A DNA stretch of 64,000 bases from Hyphomicrobiaceae bacterium (GCA_030655135.1 JAURWC010000084.1:62001-126000); one strand, 5' to 3'; counted from the stretch's first letter, positions 36,491 to 44,138 are shown. Numbers and translations are program-made. Notes: generated by a model not told the origin, from the sequence alone.

Positions 36491-36504
36491 TTGATGAAAG
36501 TCAA
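36491..36504. promoter_or_regulatory. FNR/FixK box before the sigma factor gene
   Basis: TTGATGAAAGTCAA is a perfect consensus match, 56 bases upstream of the chosen sigma factor start (36434). Confidence 0.72.
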
Positions 36505-36522
36505 GAATTTGAAGGCGGGCGC

Positions 36523-36549
36523 GTCCCGCGCGGCCCCGCCGCGCGGGAC
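36523..36549. repeat. Long perfect GC-rich hairpin
   Basis: GTCCCGCGCGG pairs with CCGCGCGGGAC around CCCCG (11 pairs). It lies between the sigma factor promoter and the gene-free stretch 36550-36742. It may be the 5' structure of an RNA or a terminator for a minus-strand transcript arriving from 36743. Confidence 0.6.
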
Positions 36550-36722
36550 CGGGCTCTACGCCTGCGGCGCAGGGCTTGTCATCCCTGCCGTGCGGTGACG
36601 ATCCCTCGCGCAAGAGGGCTGCGCCCACAGTCCGTCAAGGGCGTCACCTTCAGGAAGGCTTGCGCGCCGCGACAGGTCGCGGCCTTTGACCGACCGTCCC
36701 CGCTCATTGCCGCGAGCTAGCC

Positions 36723-36743
36723 GGGTTGCTGGCAACCCCTTTT
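36723..36743 (+). terminator. Hairpin with T-run near the end of the DUF2892 gene
   Basis: GGGTTG pairs with CAACCC around CTGG and is followed, on the plus strand, by CTTTT. It sits against the stop of a minus-strand gene, yet the T-run is on the plus side. It could end an unrecognised plus-strand RNA from 36550-36720. Confidence 0.4.
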
Positions 36744-36961
36744 CAGACGTTTGTATCAAGCCAGCGATACTTGCGCGTGTCGATGCCAACCAATGAGTAG
36801 AGCGGGCACCAGCCGGAGACGCCGGTCAGGAACGGGATCAGTCCGAGCCAGCCCCAGCCATACATATATTCCTGGCCATAGAAGCCCATTGCGGACGCCA
36901 TCAGCAGCGCTCCTCCTGCGATCCGCACGCCGCGTTCGATGTTGCCGATGTTGTTTGACAT
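36743..36961 (-). CDS. DUF2892 (YgaP-type) small membrane protein
   Basis: The 72-residue protein starts at ATG 36961 (MSNNIGNIERGVRIAGGALL). It has two membrane helices and the DUF2892 pattern of a leading N-x-G-x-x-ER-x-x-R and a later GLIPFLTGVSGWCPLYSLVG. In other proteins this domain is fused to rhodanese. An in-frame ATG at 36979 is possible. It follows the MCE-type gene by 88 bases and may be its distal operon member; a degenerate FNR-like site is at 37020. Confidence 0.8.
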   Translation of the reverse strand: MSNNIGNIERGVRIAGGALLMASAMGFYGQEYMYGWGWLGLIPFLTGVSGWCPLYSLVGIDTRKYRWLDTNV

Positions 36962-37049
36962 TGCGTCCCTGCCTTTCAATTTTCAGGGGTCAGTCTTCAG
37001 CCGTCACCGCGGGCGCGCCTTGATCTGCCGCAAGCTGCGCTCTTGATCA

Positions 37050-38177
37050 TCATGACGCGCGCCGGACCGCCTCCGCGACCCAGGCGACAAGCTCGCCAGC
37101 AGTTTGCTGAAAGCAGATGTTCAGCTCGGCTGCAGCCGCCTTTGGCGAGACCTCAGCAAGCTCGGCGCTGCGGACAAACTCCTTTGCCGCTATCAGCTCG
37201 CCGCCCTTGTTCATCAGCTTCGCCACATACGAAACCTCTGCCCGCGGCACCCCATCCGCGACGATCTCGAACCGGCGGATCTCAGTCAGGAGTTGAAAGT
37301 CGCTCTCCGCTCCCTCCGCCCCTTTAAACACCTGGCTCATGGCTTTCGCATTTTCAAAGCTCTCGACAAGACGAAACTGCACAAGCGTCGGCATCATATC
37401 AACCCACTGCCCGCCGTCCTTCAGTTCATCAAGCGCAGTGCCGGTCCTGACCAGAATCCTGTCCTGTGCCAATGCAAAAGGTGTCACCGGATCCTTGATA
37501 GCCAGGGTGGATTTCGGTTGTCGTTCAAAAGACGGGAAAGACGTTGCCGCGGTGATGTCGAATAGCTTGCCGGAGGCCCTGTCCTTGCCGCCGACCATCC
37601 GCTGAAGGCCGGCGAGAATGCTGTCCACCTTCTCGGAGTTGCGCGACAGCGCGTCCGTAAACTTCGCAATGTTCGATACCGAACTTTTAATGTCACCCTG
37701 GTTGTCATCGACAAGACGGGTAATTGCCTGAAACGCCTCGCGCGCGCTGGTCGTCATGCTTTGGCCGATTGCCGGGTCTGCCGTCAGCAAGGGCCGTTCT
37801 CCCTCAAGAGCGCGCCCGGAAGTCCCGCCTGTGAGCGATATGACCGGTGCGCTCATCATCCCCTGGAATTCAATGCCGGCTTTGGTATCAACCCGCACAG
37901 GAATATCGGGATCAACCGCAACCTCTACCTGAACACCGGCGGGATGGGCAGGATCCACGGCAATCGAAACAACCTCGCCGGCTCGCATGCCGTTGAAGAC
38001 AACGCCCGACCCCACAAGCAGCCCCGAAACCGAATAGTCGAACGCGATGCGATAAATCGTGCGCCTGCCGAGGCCGCCGGCCGTATTTAGCCAGTAAGAG
38101 AACAGGAAGACGGCCAGAAGCGCTGCAACTGTAAAGGCGCCGACAACTGTGTACCTTGCATTGGTTTCCATCTTCAA
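37050..38177 (-). CDS. MCE/MlaD protein fused to a PqiC-like auxiliary domain
   Basis: The 375-residue protein has an N-terminal membrane anchor (about residues 10-32), an MCE/MlaD domain (about 40-115; GLLVGSGVVFNGMRAGEVVS) and a linker with a helical stretch. A C-terminal region of about 170 residues resembles the ABC auxiliary lipoproteins of the DUF330/PqiC type (LAQDRILVRTGTALDELKDG, FQLLTEIRRFEIVADG). MlaD-like proteins form hexamers that bind lipid between the membranes. The auxiliary protein is usually a separate lipoprotein; here it appears fused. It is transcribed after the ATPase gene (6-base gap). Confidence 0.82.
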   Translation of the reverse strand: MKMETNARYTVVGAFTVAALLAVFLFSYWLNTAGGLGRRTIYRIAFDYSVSGLLVGSGVVFNGMRAGEVVSIAVDPAHPAGVQVEVAVDPDIPVRVDTKAGIEFQGMMSAPVISLTGGTSGRALEGERPLLTADPAIGQSMTTSAREAFQAITRLVDDNQGDIKSSVSNIAKFTDALSRNSEKVDSILAGLQRMVGGKDRASGKLFDITAATSFPSFERQPKSTLAIKDPVTPFALAQDRILVRTGTALDELKDGGQWVDMMPTLVQFRLVESFENAKAMSQVFKGAEGAESDFQLLTEIRRFEIVADGVPRAEVSYVAKLMNKGGELIAAKEFVRSAELAEVSPKAAAAELNICFQQTAGELVAWVAEAVRRAS

Positions 38178-38183
38178 TCCTCG

Positions 38184-38951
38184 TCAGTGAATGGACCGGG
38201 TGGCGGGCGAGAATTTGGAACGCCGATGGAAATAAGACTGCACCTCTTCAACCCGCGAAGAAGCCAACGCCGGAACCGTGTCGATGGCAACGACCCTGCC
38301 ATGCGCGAGTAACGCCGCACGGTCGCACACCGTCCTCAAGCTCTCGACATCATGCGTAATCATGAAGACCGCAAACCCGAGAGAATTCCGCAGCGTCAAG
38401 ATAAGGTCATCAAATGCTCCGGATGCGATCGGATCCAAACCCGAGGTCGGCTCGTCAAGAAAAACAATCTGGGGATCAAGCGCCAGCGCACGCGCGAGCG
38501 CAGCGCGCTTTACCATCCCGCCGGACAATTCGGACGGGGCCTTGGAAGCGTCCGACGCACCCAGGCCGACCATCGACAGCTTCGTATCCGTCATCGCATC
38601 CATCAGTCCGACCGGCAGACTGCAAAGCTCTCGCATCGGGACCTGAATGTTCTCTTTCACTGACAAAGAGGAGAACAAGCCTCCCTGTTGGAACAGCACC
38701 CCCATCCGCCGCTGCGTATGACGCCACTGCTCTTCGCCGCTATCGATGCCGGTACCCAAAACCCGGATATTTCCGGAAGCGCGTGGCGTCAGGCCCAGGA
38801 TCGTGCGCAGAAGCACCGACTTGCCCGAGCCGGACCCGCCTACAATCCCGAAGATCTCGCCGGACTGAACATCGAGGGAGACGTCGCGAAGGATCTCCCT
38901 TCCTCCGAGACTGACACAGATGCGATCGACCTCAAGAACGGCTCTGTCCAT
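38184..38951 (-). CDS. MlaF-type ABC transporter ATP-binding protein
   Basis: The 255-residue ATPase starts at ATG 38951, one base after the permease stop; an upstream in-frame start would run deep into the permease gene. It has Walker A GGSGSGKSVLLRTI, signature LSGGMVKRAALARAL, Walker B IVFLDEPTSGLDPIA and the H-loop in FMITHDVESL. It powers the MCE-type lipid transporter whose permease and MlaD-like genes flank it. Confidence 0.93.
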   Translation of the reverse strand: MDRAVLEVDRICVSLGGREILRDVSLDVQSGEIFGIVGGSGSGKSVLLRTILGLTPRASGNIRVLGTGIDSGEEQWRHTQRRMGVLFQQGGLFSSLSVKENIQVPMRELCSLPVGLMDAMTDTKLSMVGLGASDASKAPSELSGGMVKRAALARALALDPQIVFLDEPTSGLDPIASGAFDDLILTLRNSLGFAVFMITHDVESLRTVCDRAALLAHGRVVAIDTVPALASSRVEEVQSYFHRRSKFSPATRSIH

Positions 38952-38952
38952 G

Positions 38953-40107
38953 TCACATGCCGATCGCTGCAAAAAAGACGGCAAACAGACCGTCGAGCAC
39001 GATGACTGCAAAAATCGATTTAACGACCGAGGATGTCGTCTGCCGTCCCACTGACTCAGAACTGCCGGACGCCCGCAGGCCTTCCGCGCATGCGACGGTT
39101 CCGATGACGAGCGCCATGAAGGGCGCTTTGATCATGCCGACTTCAAAATGTGTCAGCGAGATCGCATCCTTGAGCCGCGTGATAAATACCTCCGGATGCA
39201 TGTTGCCGTAGAGCCATCCGGTGAGAACGCCCCCTGATAAAGCAGCAATCGAACCGAGAAAGGTCAGAAGCGGCAGGGCAATAATGAGTGCCAGAACGCG
39301 CGGCAAGGCGAGGACTTCGAGAGGGTCGAGCCCCATAGTCGACAGCGAGTCGATCTCATCGCGCAACTTCATTGAACCGAGCTCAGCGGTATACGCGCTC
39401 CCCGACCGCCCCGCGACCATGATCGCAACAATCAAGACTCCGATCTCCCGGAGGACGAGAATCCCAACCATGTCGACGACATACTCGTCGGCTCCGAACT
39501 TCCTGAAATGGAAAAAGCCTTGCTGGGCGATAATGCTGCCTATCAAAAGGGTGATCAGAGCAATGATAGGCACGGCCTGCAGCCCGGCGCGGTCAAGTTG
39601 ATGAACGAGAGATGTGACACGAAACGACTTCGGTGAAACCGCCACGTTGGCGAGCGCATAAGCGAGCCGCCCAAGCGTGTTAAGCAGGCTCAAGACTTCA
39701 TCGCGCCCGCACAGGACCGACGCAGACACGCGAGTGACAAGCCCCCGATCATAGGCCTTCTCAGGTTCGGACGGATCTACAGGCGCGATAGCTCCGATAA
39801 AGGTCAGCAGCCGGGCATGCTTTTCAGGGAGGCCGGCAATATCGGCAGCGTGGCCCGCGGCCCTGAGCCGTCGCCGCAGCGATACGAGCGTCTGCGCGCC
39901 GAAAGTATCCATCGCAGTCAGTTGCGCGGCGTCGATTACAATACTGCGCCCGGGCGCAGAGGCCGACTGCGCCTCAATCATTTCGAGATCGGGCAGCTCA
40001 TTGAGCGTCCAGGCGCCCGAGGCGACTAAGGTCACAGTCTGCGCTGCGCCGTTGTCGTTGCCGGGACGTGGCCGCGCGGCAGCATCGTCGCGGACGATCT
40101 CACCCAT
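38953..40107 (-). CDS. MlaE-type ABC permease with N-terminal STAS-like domain
   Basis: The 384-residue protein has a STAS-like domain (about residues 25-115; IVIDAAQLTAMDTFGAQTLV), which is usually the separate protein MlaB. An MlaE permease domain follows, with VPIIALITLLIGSIIAQQG, FGADEYVVDMVGILVLREIG and GSMKLRDEIDSLSTMGLDPL. With the ATPase and the MCE protein it makes a complete inner-membrane lipid transporter. The direction of transport is not known here. The whole unit appears to be headed by a small membrane gene with an FNR-like box. Confidence 0.92.
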   Translation of the reverse strand: MGEIVRDDAAARPRPGNDNGAAQTVTLVASGAWTLNELPDLEMIEAQSASAPGRSIVIDAAQLTAMDTFGAQTLVSLRRRLRAAGHAADIAGLPEKHARLLTFIGAIAPVDPSEPEKAYDRGLVTRVSASVLCGRDEVLSLLNTLGRLAYALANVAVSPKSFRVTSLVHQLDRAGLQAVPIIALITLLIGSIIAQQGFFHFRKFGADEYVVDMVGILVLREIGVLIVAIMVAGRSGSAYTAELGSMKLRDEIDSLSTMGLDPLEVLALPRVLALIIALPLLTFLGSIAALSGGVLTGWLYGNMHPEVFITRLKDAISLTHFEVGMIKAPFMALVIGTVACAEGLRASGSSESVGRQTTSSVVKSIFAVIVLDGLFAVFFAAIGM

Positions 40108-40158
40108 GGCGTTACGCCCCTGTCCAGGAGCGTGCGGTCGATGAGGTTAGCTTGCGCC

Positions 40159-40353
40159 TCATTCCGGTGTCTTTGGCGCAGAAGTGGCGGGACCCGCCTT
40201 GGAAAGCGCCGCACATAGAAACAGACCCAGCGGCACCATCAATAAGACGATCATCATCTGGGCAATGATAAAACTCGGGTCGCCGGGATCCATGAATAGC
40301 CCGGCAATCCTTCCTGCAAATTCCATCACGAACTTCTCGGCCTGATCAAGCAT
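40159..40353 (-). CDS. Small membrane protein upstream of the Mla-type genes
   Basis: The 64-residue protein has one strong membrane helix (AQMMIVLLMVPLGLFLCAAL) between a polar N terminus and a Pro/Ala-rich tail. I recognise no family. It lies 51 bases upstream of the permease gene on the same strand, after an FNR-like box, and may be the first gene of the operon. The leader spacing to the box (49 bases) fits the other genes in the window. Confidence 0.5.
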   Translation of the reverse strand: MLDQAEKFVMEFAGRIAGLFMDPGDPSFIIAQMMIVLLMVPLGLFLCAALSKAGPATSAPKTPE

Positions 40354-40402
40354 CTCCGGTCTCCCTTTCCTCGACGATTACCGCCTCTCGCGAAGGCCCG
40401 CT

Positions 40403-40416
40403 TTGATCCATGACAA
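40403..40416. promoter_or_regulatory. FNR/FixK-like box, one mismatch, before the Mla-type unit
   Basis: TTGATCCATGACAA differs from the consensus at one position in the second half-site. It is 49 bases upstream of the start at 40353. Confidence 0.5.
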
Positions 40417-40484
40417 TGACCTCTATTGCCCGCCGAGTTAGTCAGCGCCGTGAGCTACGAGACGCGAAGGTCGGGAACCTATAA

Positions 40485-40970
40485 ATGCGAGTATGGAGTG
40501 AGCGCTGGCGGACGCGGACAAGCTGCGCTGTTCTGATTGCGGCCCTGGCTTCGCAAGCGCAGGCCGCGGATTTCAGCGAACTGCTTGGCACGTGGGACGG
40601 ATCAGGCACCGTGAGCTATCGGGATCGGGGCAGCGAAAGCGTCCGGTGCAATGCGTATTACACAGGCAGCGCATCCTCCCTGAAGCTTGCGATCCGCTGC
40701 CAAAGCCCATCAAGCAAGATTGAAATCAGAGGAGCACTTTCCCAGCGCGGCGATGCCCTGTCCGGGCAGTGGGAGGAGCGGACATTTAATTCGTCCGGAG
40801 AGGCCACCGGCAGCCATTCAGATCGTCATCTATCGCTCTCGATAACAGGTGGCGGTTTTAAGGGAACGATGTCTGTCGATTACGGCAGCTCAAATCAGAC
40901 AATCTCGGTTTTAACGTCCGGAATACCTATGACGGGCGTGAAAATGAAGCTCACCCGAAGCGGACGATAG
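40485..40970 (+). CDS. Exported beta-rich protein of unknown function
   Basis: The 161-residue protein has an N-terminal signal peptide (about residues 12-28, ending SQAQAAD). The mature part is rich in strands and Ser/Gly/Thr (LLGTWDGSGTVSYRDRGSES; SGQWEERTFNSSGEATGSHS), which recalls lipocalin-like or META-type beta barrels. Two cysteines (VRCNAYY and AIRCQSP) may form a disulfide. No family is recognised. No FNR box was seen upstream apart from the one facing the opposite gene. Confidence 0.58.
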   Translation: MRVWSERWRTRTSCAVLIAALASQAQAADFSELLGTWDGSGTVSYRDRGSESVRCNAYYTGSASSLKLAIRCQSPSSKIEIRGALSQRGDALSGQWEERTFNSSGEATGSHSDRHLSLSITGGGFKGTMSVDYGSSNQTISVLTSGIPMTGVKMKLTRSGR

Positions 40971-41113
40971 GCCGGCCAACAGTCGGCGTGGCGAGACAAA
41001 GACGATAAAGCGCGACTGTCATCGACCACGTCGCTAGCCCATTCGGGCTAATCCGAAATCTACGCGACTCACTGTAATCTTCGCGACGACCCGCCCCCTT
41101 TCGGACGATCAAA

Positions 41114-41497
41114 ATGCATCAGATCCACATACATGAGGTCGGCGACAACCCCGAAGCAAGACAGGCTATCTATGCGGCTCCGGGCCCGCAGCGGTCCGAC
41201 TGGCAAACGCTTATCAGCGCAAAAGGTATCGTTCAGGCAAAGCTCGACTATCTGGTCGTTACGATCGCTACCGCCATCATTCTTGCTGGTTATCCTGTTC
41301 ATAAGCTCCAGGTGACCTCCCGCACAGCGTCTATGCACGCCGCTGACGCGCAGCTCTTCCAGGCAGATCTCCGCGCCGTGGTGCCCGGCATAAGCTACGA
41401 TAGCTTTGCAAAGATTATCGCGTCAGTCGCCGAGATCGTGTCGACCGGAACCGTGTTCCGCGACGATCTCTCCCTTGACTGGGAGTTGCAGTCTTAA
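41114..41497 (+). CDS. Hypothetical protein
   Basis: The 127-residue frame at ATG 41114 encodes a soluble protein with SAKGIVQAKLDYLVVTIATA in the middle and VPGISYDSFAKIIASVAEIV towards the end. No clear ribosome site is seen. I recognise no domain. The composition looks coding, and no better frame occupies the region. Confidence 0.4.
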   Translation: MHQIHIHEVGDNPEARQAIYAAPGPQRSDWQTLISAKGIVQAKLDYLVVTIATAIILAGYPVHKLQVTSRTASMHAADAQLFQADLRAVVPGISYDSFAKIIASVAEIVSTGTVFRDDLSLDWELQS

Positions 41498-41523
41498 GCG
41501 GCCTTCGGCATAAGCAGCAGCCG

Positions 41524-41910
41524 TCACGCAGGCCGCATGCGATCGGCGGCTTTGAACAAGCTTCGGGCTTGAGCGACAATCTGTCCGTCTGTCGGATGAT
41601 CGACCGTAGCAACACCGACGATGCGCGGCCTGAATTCGCTGTCGTGGGTCTCAACGTGCTTTGCGAGCTCGTTCTTGGCAGAACCAGGCCCCATGAAGAC
41701 CCACTCGTGCGCGGGCCGCAGCATTTGCACGATCTCGTGGTAAAAAGACTGACTATCTTCTGCGCGAAGACCGTCGTTCCGCCGCCTGTGACGAAGGTGA
41801 GCATCGGCAGAAGCTGACGACACATCATCGTTTTCAAACGCACCCAGCCCAAAAAAGAAGACCTTAGCGCTTCTATGGTCAAGCCAAACGGCCGCGTGAT
41901 AATGGCTCAT
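41524..41910 (-). CDS. eRF1-like (baeRF) translation-related protein
   Basis: The 128-residue protein begins MSHYHAAVWLDHRSAKVFFF, the hallmark N terminus of small proteins annotated as translational machinery components within the bacterial eRF1-like superfamily. Later parts include EIVQMLRPAHEWVFMGPGSA and PRIVGVATVDHPTDGQIVAQ. A role in ribosome stress or rescue is suggested by the fold, not shown. An FNR/FixK box is 57 bases upstream. It is distantly related in fold to the gene at 35458. Confidence 0.78.
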   Translation of the reverse strand: MSHYHAAVWLDHRSAKVFFFGLGAFENDDVSSASADAHLRHRRRNDGLRAEDSQSFYHEIVQMLRPAHEWVFMGPGSAKNELAKHVETHDSEFRPRIVGVATVDHPTDGQIVAQARSLFKAADRMRPA

Positions 41911-41967
41911 TATTCAGAGCTCCTAAAAGCTGCCAACAAATTCTAAAGGGTGTAGATCAAACGGCAG

Positions 41968-41981
41968 TTGATGAAGATCAA
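41968..41981. promoter_or_regulatory. FNR/FixK box before the eRF1-like gene
   Basis: TTGATGAAGATCAA is identical to the site before usp at 15561. It lies 57 bases upstream of the start at 41910. Confidence 0.75.
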
Positions 41982-42238
41982 AGGCCGGTTCCCACAGTGG
42001 AGCTGCTTTGAGAGGACGCGCCGGGCCCGGCATCTCGCGGAGCTCCGGATAACCCATGCCAGCCTAGAAGCAGCCCGCTGAAAATCACGAAGACGATCCA
42101 CCACCTAGTGTGATCGACTGTTCGCGTGTCAACAATCCCCCCGCGCTCCAGTCTCACCTCTGGATCGACGGCATCCCGGCTCGCTGGCAACCGCTTGAAA
42201 GTCAGGTGCCTCACGGGAAATTTTTTGCGGTCAGACAT
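41978..42238 (-). CDS. Small single-helix membrane protein
   Basis: The 86-residue frame starts at ATG 42238 and has a polar N-terminal half, one membrane helix (RWWIVFVIFSGLLLGWHGL) and a short Ser/Gly-rich tail. An FNR/FixK box lies 34 bases upstream. GTG 42214 is an alternative start that would give the more usual 58-base spacing. No family is recognised. Its last four bases overlap the FNR/FixK box of the next gene. Confidence 0.45.
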   Translation of the reverse strand: MSDRKKFPVRHLTFKRLPASRDAVDPEVRLERGGIVDTRTVDHTRWWIVFVIFSGLLLGWHGLSGAPRDAGPGASSQSSSTVGTGL

Positions 42239-42272
42239 GCCCAAGTTTGAGGACGGCGGGAGGAAGTCCGCA

Positions 42273-42286
42273 TTGACCCAAATCAA
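42273..42286. promoter_or_regulatory. FNR/FixK box, last of the series
   Basis: TTGACCCAAATCAA is a consensus match 34 bases upstream of ATG 42238. No further boxes were found to the right of this point. Confidence 0.65.
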
Positions 42287-42626
42287 AAGCGGAGCAGGAC
42301 GCATCGCAGTCGTCAGCGGCTTGGCATCAGGGCTTTTGCCGCTAATCGCGACCGCTTCACATGGTTGCGGCTAGCGTTCGTTTTCTGGATTGATTGCGGC
42401 GAAGACAATTAAGCGTTAGCGCATGGCTGGCAGGATGTTGGCCCGTTACTGCGCAGCGAAAGACCAGGCCGTGTTTGGCCGGCTTTCGGAGACCGAAGCT
42501 GGGCATAGGGCAAATCAGGCGCTGCGTCCTATAAGACCTTCCTCCAGTCGGACGTCCCGGACGAAACAAATATCGCGTCTGAAAAACTCTCTATTGCTTT
42601 ATGAGACGCCGTGATTCAAGATTCTT
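42287..42626. other. Gene-free stretch between regulon and resolvase
   Basis: No reading frame here looks coding: short frames on both strands lack ribosome sites and domain-like sequence. It separates the last FixK-type gene from the resolvase and may be the boundary of the accessory region. No long inverted repeat typical of a transposon end was found by eye. Confidence 0.4.
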
Positions 42627-42652
42627 AGATCTCAAAAAGACGTGAGATCTCA
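42627..42652. promoter_or_regulatory. Repeated palindromic site before resolvase
   Basis: AGATCTCA occurs at 42627-42634 and again at 42645-42652, 18 bases apart, with the second copy inside the perfect palindrome TGAGATCTCA. They end just before the resolvase ATG (42655) and are candidate operator or resolution sub-sites. Confidence 0.5.
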
Positions 42653-42654
42653 GC

Positions 42655-43203
42655 ATGTTGATTGGATATGCGCGGACTTCGACCTCCGATCAAGAAGCGG
42701 GGCTCGAAGCGCAAGTTCGCGACCTCCAGGCAGTTGGCGCCAAGAAAATCTTCAGTGAACAGGTGTCCTCTGTCGCGCATCGCGTCGAGCTGGCGCGGGC
42801 GCTCGATTACCTTCGTGACCACGACACCCTCGTCGTGACGAAACTCGATCGCTTGGCACGGTCAGTGAAGGACCTGCTGAACATCGTCGAGGTCATTCAG
42901 AGCAAGGGCGGCCACCTCAAAATTCTTGCCATGGATCTCGACACCTCGAGCTCGCATGGCCGACTCGTGTTGCAGCTCCTCGGCGCTATCGCCGAGTTCG
43001 AGCGCGCTCTGATGCTTGAGCGTCAGATCGAAGGCATCCGGAGAGCTCGAGCGCTCGGAAAGTATTGCGGTCGAAAACCAACTGCGCGCGCCAGGAAGGA
43101 GGAGATCGTCAGACTCTTGAACGAAGGGCACGGCGCGACAGTCGTCGCGCGCAAATTGGGTATAGCTCGTTCGTCGGTCTATCGCGTCGCGAGCGGTGGT
43201 TGA
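42655..43203 (+). CDS. Serine recombinase (resolvase/invertase family)
   Basis: The 182-residue protein has the N-terminal catalytic domain of small serine recombinases: IGYARTSTSDQEAGLEAQV (catalytic Ser in ARTST), LVVTKLDRLARSVKDLL, and LLGAIAEFERALMLERQIEG leading into the E helix. The C terminus has a helix-turn-helix (HGATVVARKLGIARSSVYRV). Such enzymes resolve transposition intermediates or plasmid dimers, or invert DNA. No transposase is adjacent, so it may be a remnant or a stand-alone plasmid or island resolvase. It marks the left part of the accessory region. Confidence 0.93.
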   Translation: MLIGYARTSTSDQEAGLEAQVRDLQAVGAKKIFSEQVSSVAHRVELARALDYLRDHDTLVVTKLDRLARSVKDLLNIVEVIQSKGGHLKILAMDLDTSSSHGRLVLQLLGAIAEFERALMLERQIEGIRRARALGKYCGRKPTARARKEEIVRLLNEGHGATVVARKLGIARSSVYRVASGG

Positions 43204-43230
43204 ACATATCTCGTGAAGGAGGCAACTCAG

Positions 43231-43533
43231 GTGGCACTCTACTTACTATTTCCGTTCATTCTCATCGGCGCCGCGGCAGCAACAGGCTTCGGGACGTCTT
43301 GGCTATTTACCGGTATGCAGGCGGGTCAGTTCAACGCTGAGGATCGATTAAAGCTGTCAGTTGGTTTGGCAGTCGCGGTCCCGGTCGTCGCCGCGGCTAC
43401 GACACTCTTGCCGGGCATTTCGGAGCTCCAAGAGCTCTACGGCGCGTTCCTATCCGATCTCTGGCTGTGGGCGGCTGGCGCGTTCGTCATCGGCTCCATA
43501 TTCGGCTGGGCGTTCTGCGCCCAGGCCGAGTGA
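43231..43533 (+). CDS. Small membrane protein of unknown function
   Basis: The 100-residue protein is placed at GTG 43231 because AAGGAGG lies eight bases before it; a GTG at 43213 would overlap that site. It has three hydrophobic segments (YLLFPFILIGAAAATGFGTS; LSVGLAVAVPVVAAATTLL; LWLWAAGAFVIGSIFGWAF). No family is recognised. It follows the resolvase by 27 bases and overlaps the next unit's upstream stop region, so the three genes may be co-transcribed. Confidence 0.6.
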   Translation: MALYLLFPFILIGAAAATGFGTSWLFTGMQAGQFNAEDRLKLSVGLAVAVPVVAAATTLLPGISELQELYGAFLSDLWLWAAGAFVIGSIFGWAFCAQAE

Positions 43534-43547
43534 TGGAGAAGTCGAAC

Positions 43548-43973
43548 ATGTCTGCGAAAGTTACACACCTCCCGATGACCGCTAGCTGGTCAACTGAACT
43601 GCCTGACAGTCACGCTCGTATCGGCATCTCACGCGGAAGACCGCGGCGACAGTCGGGCTACCGCGTCTACAGTCCTCTCGCTCCAGGAGAGTGGTGGAAT
43701 AAAGTCGACTTGGCAACGTTCTACGGTCTGTACATGATACAGCTCTCAGGCCTCGATCCTGAGAAGGTCTTGTCCGACCTGAGCGTTCTTGCCGGAGACA
43801 AGATTCCGACGCTGCTCTGCTTCGAGCGATTGGCTGACGCCAAGGCGTTCTGTCACCGTGCGTTCGTGGCGGTTTGGTTCAAGCATACGCTAGACGTCGA
43901 CATCGCAGAATTTGGCGCAGATCTCGGCTTAGTGGGGTGCAGCCATCCGAAATTTCCTCCCCACCTGCGGTAG
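43548..43973 (+). CDS. DUF488-like protein
   Basis: The 141-residue protein starts at ATG 43548 after GGAGAAG; an in-frame ATG at 43533 is possible. It contains ARIGISRGRPRRQSGYRVYS, DPEKVLSDLSVLAGDKIPTL and LLCFERLADAKAFCHRAFVA, which match the DUF488 pattern (a C-F-E then C-H-R towards the end). DUF488 proteins have no established activity. The gene sits between the resolvase and the metal efflux genes. Confidence 0.72.
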   Translation: MSAKVTHLPMTASWSTELPDSHARIGISRGRPRRQSGYRVYSPLAPGEWWNKVDLATFYGLYMIQLSGLDPEKVLSDLSVLAGDKIPTLLCFERLADAKAFCHRAFVAVWFKHTLDVDIAEFGADLGLVGCSHPKFPPHLR

Positions 43974-44138
43974 CGCTACCGCGTCGAGAAATTGTCTGCT
44001 CTGCCGAGAAAGCGGACGTTTCACTGAGGCTCAACCCGCGGTCTAACCGCCGCCTCGTGGTCGTTTACACTCTGTAACAATCCGGAAATCTGCAGAAACA
44101 TGTCGCGAGGCAGGGTGTCCCCTCATGGGGAGACATTC

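Noticed and set aside
36556-36789. 77-codon minus-strand frame
   Set aside because: Composition is Arg/Ser-rich with no domain, and it overlaps the DUF2892 gene and a hairpin. It is probably a chance frame in GC-rich DNA.
37020-37033. TTGATCTGCCGCAA as an FNR/FixK box before the DUF2892 gene
   Set aside because: The second half-site has two mismatches. The position fits, but the match is too weak to list as a site.
42423-42614. Short frames before the resolvase
   Set aside because: They have no ribosome site and no recognisable sequence, and equally long frames occur on the other strand.
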